Shown in pieces: positions 6,989 to 9,389 of a stretch of 9,389 nt of DNA. Under the pieces are notes generated by a model, which was not told where the DNA came from, did no database searches, and saw only the letters and a list, made by a program, of their open reading frames with translations. The position numbers and the translations under genes are program-made. Source of the DNA: Gammaproteobacteria bacterium (lineage in GTDB: Bacteria > Pseudomonadota > Gammaproteobacteria > Pseudomonadales > Pseudohongiellaceae). The DNA is taken from NCBI GenBank assembly GCA_002719575.1, contig PBHS01000012.1, forward strand, positions 1-9,389. The letters run 5' to 3'. Every line of letters begins with the position of its first letter. The first letter of the stretch is position 1.

Positions 6989-7780
6989 ATGAGTATTCTC
7001 GAGCAAATCCTTGCAACAAAGGCAGTAGAAGTGGCCAGTGCTAAACAGCAGCGTAGTTTGAATGAGCTTGAGATTGCCATTGCGCAGGCGGAGCCGGTGC
7101 GGGGATTCTCTGCGGCTGTGCACGCAAGAGTTGCCAGAGGCAAGTCGGCCGTGATTGCCGAAATTAAAAAGGCTTCACCATCCAAGGGTCTAATCAGGCA
7201 AGACTTTGATCCAGCGATACATGCCGCGGATTATGCTAAGCATGGCGCTACTTGCTTGTCCGTGTTGACAGACGAGCAGTACTTCCAAGGAGCCAATGCG
7301 TTCCTGCAGAAGGCGCGTGCCGCCTGTCAGCTGCCGCTTATTCGCAAGGATTTTATGATTGATCGTTACCAGATCGCAGAGTCTCGCGCCCTTGGAGCGG
7401 ATTGTGTGCTCCTGATTGTTGCCGCCCTTGATACCCCAAAGCTGCAGGAACTCGCAGCCTATGCCGGAGAACTGTCACTTGATGTTTTGGTTGAGGTGCA
7501 CAACGAAGCCGAGCTGAAGATTGCTCTGGAGCTTGATACGGATTTGATTGGTATCAATAACAGGGATCTGCACACTTTTAACACTAGCCTGCAAACCAGT
7601 ATTGATCTGGCAGCGGAACTTTCGGATGACTACCTGGTAATTACTGAAAGCGGTATCCACAGCCCGGAAGATGTCGCGTTGATGCACAGAAACGGTATTT
7701 TTGGTTTTCTTATTGGTGAAACGCTAATGCGATCAGAGCAGCCAGGTGCCAAGCTTCGGGAACTTTTCCCCAGTGTTTAG
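6989..7780 (+). CDS. trpC: Indole-3-glycerol phosphate synthase, monofunctional
   Basis: TrpC closes the ring of carboxyphenylamino-deoxyribulose phosphate to give indole-3-glycerol phosphate. The 263-residue TIM barrel carries the catalytic set at the expected places: Glu58 and Lys60 in VIAEIKKASPSKG, Lys120 in LIRKDF, Glu169 in VLVEV, Asn190 in GINNRDL and Glu220-Ser221 in ITESGI. The phosphate-binding strand end is GFLIGETLM. There is no PRAI (TrpF) domain, so it differs from the bifunctional E. coli protein and matches the Pseudomonas form. I chose the ATG at 6989, which gives MSILEQILATKAVEV, a normal N-terminus; AGGG at 6974-6977 is a possible ribosome site inside the end of trpD. The longer open frame from 6719 overlaps trpD and is not coding. 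The protein contains no tryptophan residue. Confidence 0.96.
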   Translation: MSILEQILATKAVEVASAKQQRSLNELEIAIAQAEPVRGFSAAVHARVARGKSAVIAEIKKASPSKGLIRQDFDPAIHAADYAKHGATCLSVLTDEQYFQGANAFLQKARAACQLPLIRKDFMIDRYQIAESRALGADCVLLIVAALDTPKLQELAAYAGELSLDVLVEVHNEAELKIALELDTDLIGINNRDLHTFNTSLQTSIDLAAELSDDYLVITESGIHSPEDVALMHRNGIFGFLIGETLMRSEQPGAKLRELFPSV

Positions 7781-7794
7781 TCTGCTACGATAAT
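7766..7794 (+). promoter_or_regulatory. Possible weak promoter before the OsmC-like gene
   Basis: GATAAT at 7789-7794 (5 of 6 to TATAAT) lies just after the trpC stop, with TTCCCC at 7766-7771 (only 3 of 6 to TTGACA) 17 bases upstream. A nearby TGCTACGAT could act as an extended -10 instead. The -35 match is poor. The gene may equally be read from the trp transcript, since no terminator with a T run is visible between 7781 and 7860. Confidence 0.25.
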
Positions 7795-7850
7795 CAATAA
7801 AGCCCCGTGCAGGTGCCAAACGCAGCATGGCAAGACAGAACAAGCAATCG

Positions 7851-7856
7851 GAGAGG
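7851..7856 (+). promoter_or_regulatory. Ribosome binding site deciding the OsmC-like gene start
   Basis: GAGAGG, followed by TGGT, lies 4 bases before the ATG at 7861. It supports that start over the in-frame upstream ATG at 7807, which has no comparable site. Confidence 0.65.
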
Positions 7857-7860
7857 TGGT

Positions 7861-8280
7861 ATGAAAGGAAGAATCAAATGGGTTCAAGATGTCATGTTTC
7901 TTGCCGAGTCCGGCTCCGGTCACGGCATCGTGCTGGATGGGGCCTCCGACAGCGGAGGGCGTAACCTGGGGATGCGTCCCATGGAGCTGATGGCACTGGG
8001 TGTGGGCAGTTGCTCATCTTACGATGTGGTGACAATCCTGAAGAAAGCTCGTCAGGATGTCACTGCATGCGAGGCAGGGATCGAAGCGTCAAGGGTTAAA
8101 GCAACACCTTCTGTTTTTGAGTCGATTCACCTAAATTTTGTAGTGACGGGTAAGGCACTCGATGAAGCGCAGGTGAGGCGTGCGGTTGAATTGTCGGCCG
8201 ACAAGTACTGCTCCGCGTCAATCATGTTGAAAAATGGTGGCGTGAAAATTACTCACGATTTCGAAATCGTTGAGGCCTAG
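7861..8280 (+). CDS. OsmC/YhfA-family redox protein
   Basis: The 139-residue product belongs to the OsmC/Ohr superfamily. It has a first conserved cysteine, Cys51, in MELMALGVGSCSSYDVVTIL (helix start, residues 41-60) and a second, Cys117, in ADKYCSASIML (113-123). Two such cysteines form the reactive centre for organic-hydroperoxide reduction in characterised OsmC and Ohr enzymes. The short N-terminus and the SCSSYDVV motif resemble the YhfA branch, whose substrate is not established, so a specific peroxidase role is inference. I chose the ATG at 7861 because of the strong ribosome site and because MKGRIKWV is the start of the beta-sheet domain; the 18 extra residues from 7807 are unrelated to the family. 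In Pseudomonas, as I recall, a homologue sits beside crp/vfr downstream of trpC; here that regulator gene is absent. It is convergent with coq7. Confidence 0.88.
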   Translation: MKGRIKWVQDVMFLAESGSGHGIVLDGASDSGGRNLGMRPMELMALGVGSCSSYDVVTILKKARQDVTACEAGIEASRVKATPSVFESIHLNFVVTGKALDEAQVRRAVELSADKYCSASIMLKNGGVKITHDFEIVEA

Positions 8281-8309
8281 CCGGAGCGGCTGAAGGTCGG
8301 GCTCACTGC

Positions 8310-8954
8310 TCACACCCGATAGGTGGTTCGCTTCATGAGCTGCGACATACCAAGCATGGCTTGCTTGACGGGAAGCGGCAGTGGAGCGCCGCCGGCTTGT
8401 TCTGCCGATTCGCCGTGGTGTCGCTCGTCTAGAATCATTTGCGCCAGCACAGCTTTGCTACGGTGATCCTCATCAGGGAGCTTTTTCAGGTGCGCTTCCA
8501 GGTGCTCGACCACTTGCTTTTCAGTTTCGGCCACGAAGCCCAGGCTCCATTTGTCTCCTGCCAGCCCTGCGGCAGCGCCGAGTCCAAACGACATCGCGTA
8601 CCAAAGAGGGTTGAGTAGGGACGGTCGGCTCTGCAGTTCCGAAAGCCTCGCTTCACACCAAGCCAGATGGTCTCTTTCCTCAGCGGCGGCTTCTTCCATG
8701 GACTCTCGCACTTGCTCAAGGTTAGCCGTGCTGGCCTGCCCCGCGTAAAGCGCCTGAGCACACACTTCGCCGGTATGGTTGATGCGCATGAGCCCCGCGG
8801 CGTGTCGACGCTCGCTCGCTGTCAGCTCGGGTTGTTCGAGCGAGCTGGCTGGAGAGGGTCGTTGTGCCACGGTGCTGCCGGGAACACAGGTTCGGACCGC
8901 TTGATCGAACTGAACCAGACAGCTGTCAAGGAAATTTAAAGGCATTCTGGCCAT
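8310..8954 (-). CDS. coq7: Coq7, demethoxyubiquinol hydroxylase (di-iron)
   Basis: Coq7 adds the last ring hydroxyl in ubiquinone synthesis, at the inner membrane surface. The 214-residue product is a ferritin-like four-helix protein with the di-iron ligands visible: Glu63 in MRINHTGEVCAQALY, Glu93 and His96 in EERDHLAWCE, Glu145 in VAETEKQVVEHL, and Glu177 and His180 in DERHHGE. The helix WYAMSFGLGAAAGLAGDKWS at 118-137 is hydrophobic and likely embeds in the membrane. It is the bacterial Coq7 form, not the flavin-dependent UbiF. The start at 8954 immediately follows the purD stop, with no spacing, so translation is probably coupled to purD; an alternative ATG three codons in (8945) cannot be excluded. 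The N-terminal 45 residues are poorly conserved, as usual. Confidence 0.93.
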   Translation of the reverse strand: MARMPLNFLDSCLVQFDQAVRTCVPGSTVAQRPSPASSLEQPELTASERRHAAGLMRINHTGEVCAQALYAGQASTANLEQVRESMEEAAAEERDHLAWCEARLSELQSRPSLLNPLWYAMSFGLGAAAGLAGDKWSLGFVAETEKQVVEHLEAHLKKLPDEDHRSKAVLAQMILDERHHGESAEQAGGAPLPLPVKQAMLGMSQLMKRTTYRV

Positions 8955-9389
8955 TCAGTCATTATCTCTCGCTATCGCCCGATAAGCAATGTCTGTGCGG
9001 AAGAAGGCATTTTCCCAGCTCACGCTGGCGGCCAGTTCATAGGCTGATCGCTGGGCTGCAGCGACTGATTGTCCTAAGGCAGTGGCGCATAGAACGCGAC
9101 CACCGTGAGTCAACACCTGGCCGTTTTCTTCCCTTGTGCCGGCATGGAAGATTTTCTGTGAGTCGTTGTGCACGGTATCAAGCCCATGAATTACGGATCC
9201 CTTGGCGTACGTTTCCGGATAGCCGCCAGCCGCTAGGACGACCCCCACAGCGGCACGCTCGTCCCATTGCGCATTAACTGAGTCGAGCTGGCCGGCCAGG
9301 GCCAGCTGGCAAAGCTCCGCGAGGTTTGATCGCAGGCGCATCATGACCGGCTGGGCTTCCGGATCTCCAAAGCGGCAGTTAAATTCCAC
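8955..9389 (-). CDS. purD: Phosphoribosylamine-glycine ligase, C-terminal part (partial)
   Basis: PurD joins glycine to phosphoribosylamine in purine synthesis. About 145 codons are present; the frame is open at the window edge, so the N-terminal and most of the ATP-grasp domain lie outside. The visible part opens with VEFNCRFGDPEAQPVMMRL, the ATP-grasp segment with Glu and Asn metal ligands that marks PurD, and continues into the C-terminal domain (VVLAAGGYPETYAKGSVI, then GRVLCATALGQSVAAAQRSAYE), ending with IARDND. The GTG at 9387-9389 encodes an internal valine, not a start. The stop TGA (8955-8957) touches the coq7 ATG, so the two are very likely cotranscribed. A PurH or other purine gene may lie upstream but is not in view. 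Confidence 0.95.
   Translation of the reverse strand: MEFNCRFGDPEAQPVMMRLRSNLAELCQLALAGQLDSVNAQWDERAAVGVVLAAGGYPETYAKGSVIHGLDTVHNDSQKIFHAGTREENGQVLTHGGRVLCATALGQSVAAAQRSAYELAASVSWENAFFRTDIAYRAIARDND

Noticed and set aside
7799..7838. Imperfect hairpin (GCCCCGTGC with GCATGGC) after trpC as a terminator
   Set aside because: Pairing needs a bulge and a wobble, and no T run follows.
8296..8320. Inverted repeat TCGGG/CCCGA between the OsmC-like gene and coq7 as a bidirectional terminator
   Set aside because: The stem is about 5 pairs with a 13-base loop and no T run on either strand; a chance match is likely.

Overview
The window looks like an ordinary housekeeping segment of a gammaproteobacterial chromosome, close to the Pseudomonas/Cellvibrio type. 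The arguments are gene content and order: an AmgK-like kinase followed by murU, a TerB/J-domain protein, rpe next to trpE, a separate trpG-trpD-trpC cluster with a monofunctional trpC, an OsmC-like protein and coq7 (ubiquinone synthesis, hence a respiring proteobacterium). Base composition is moderate and even. I see no insertion sequence, integrase, tRNA, rRNA, CRISPR array or phage gene.

Layout. Positions 1-1526 (+): the last codons of an AmgK-like sugar kinase, then murU (cell-wall recycling), then a DjlA-like co-chaperone that starts inside the murU stop codon. Positions 1523-3781 (+): a good sigma70-type promoter followed by rpe and trpE, 22 bases apart. Positions 3759-5195 (-): a class I CPD photolyase, phr, in the opposite orientation, whose 3' end overlaps the 3' end of trpE by 23 bases. 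Positions 5196-5325: a short divergent control region in which candidate promoters for phr and trpG share one AT-rich -10 segment. Positions 5326-7780 (+): trpG, trpD, trpC. Positions 7861-8280 (+): an OsmC/YhfA-type protein. Positions 8310-9389 (-): coq7 and the 3' part of purD, with the purD stop directly touching the coq7 start.

How the genes work together. TrpE and TrpG form anthranilate synthase; TrpD adds phosphoribose and TrpC makes indole-3-glycerol phosphate, so the window holds every step from chorismate to indoleglycerol phosphate. Rpe belongs to the pentose phosphate pathway, which supplies the ribose of PRPP used by both TrpD and purine synthesis (PurD). MurU and the AmgK-like kinase form the recycling shortcut to UDP-MurNAc.

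The unusual part is the arrangement, not any unknown family. The photolyase sits antisense between the two subunits of one enzyme. Three genes that I recall from the Pseudomonas version of this neighbourhood (gph between rpe and trpE; crp/vfr and speD around the OsmC gene) are absent, and the DjlA-like protein lacks the usual membrane anchor. I found no convincing undescribed system.
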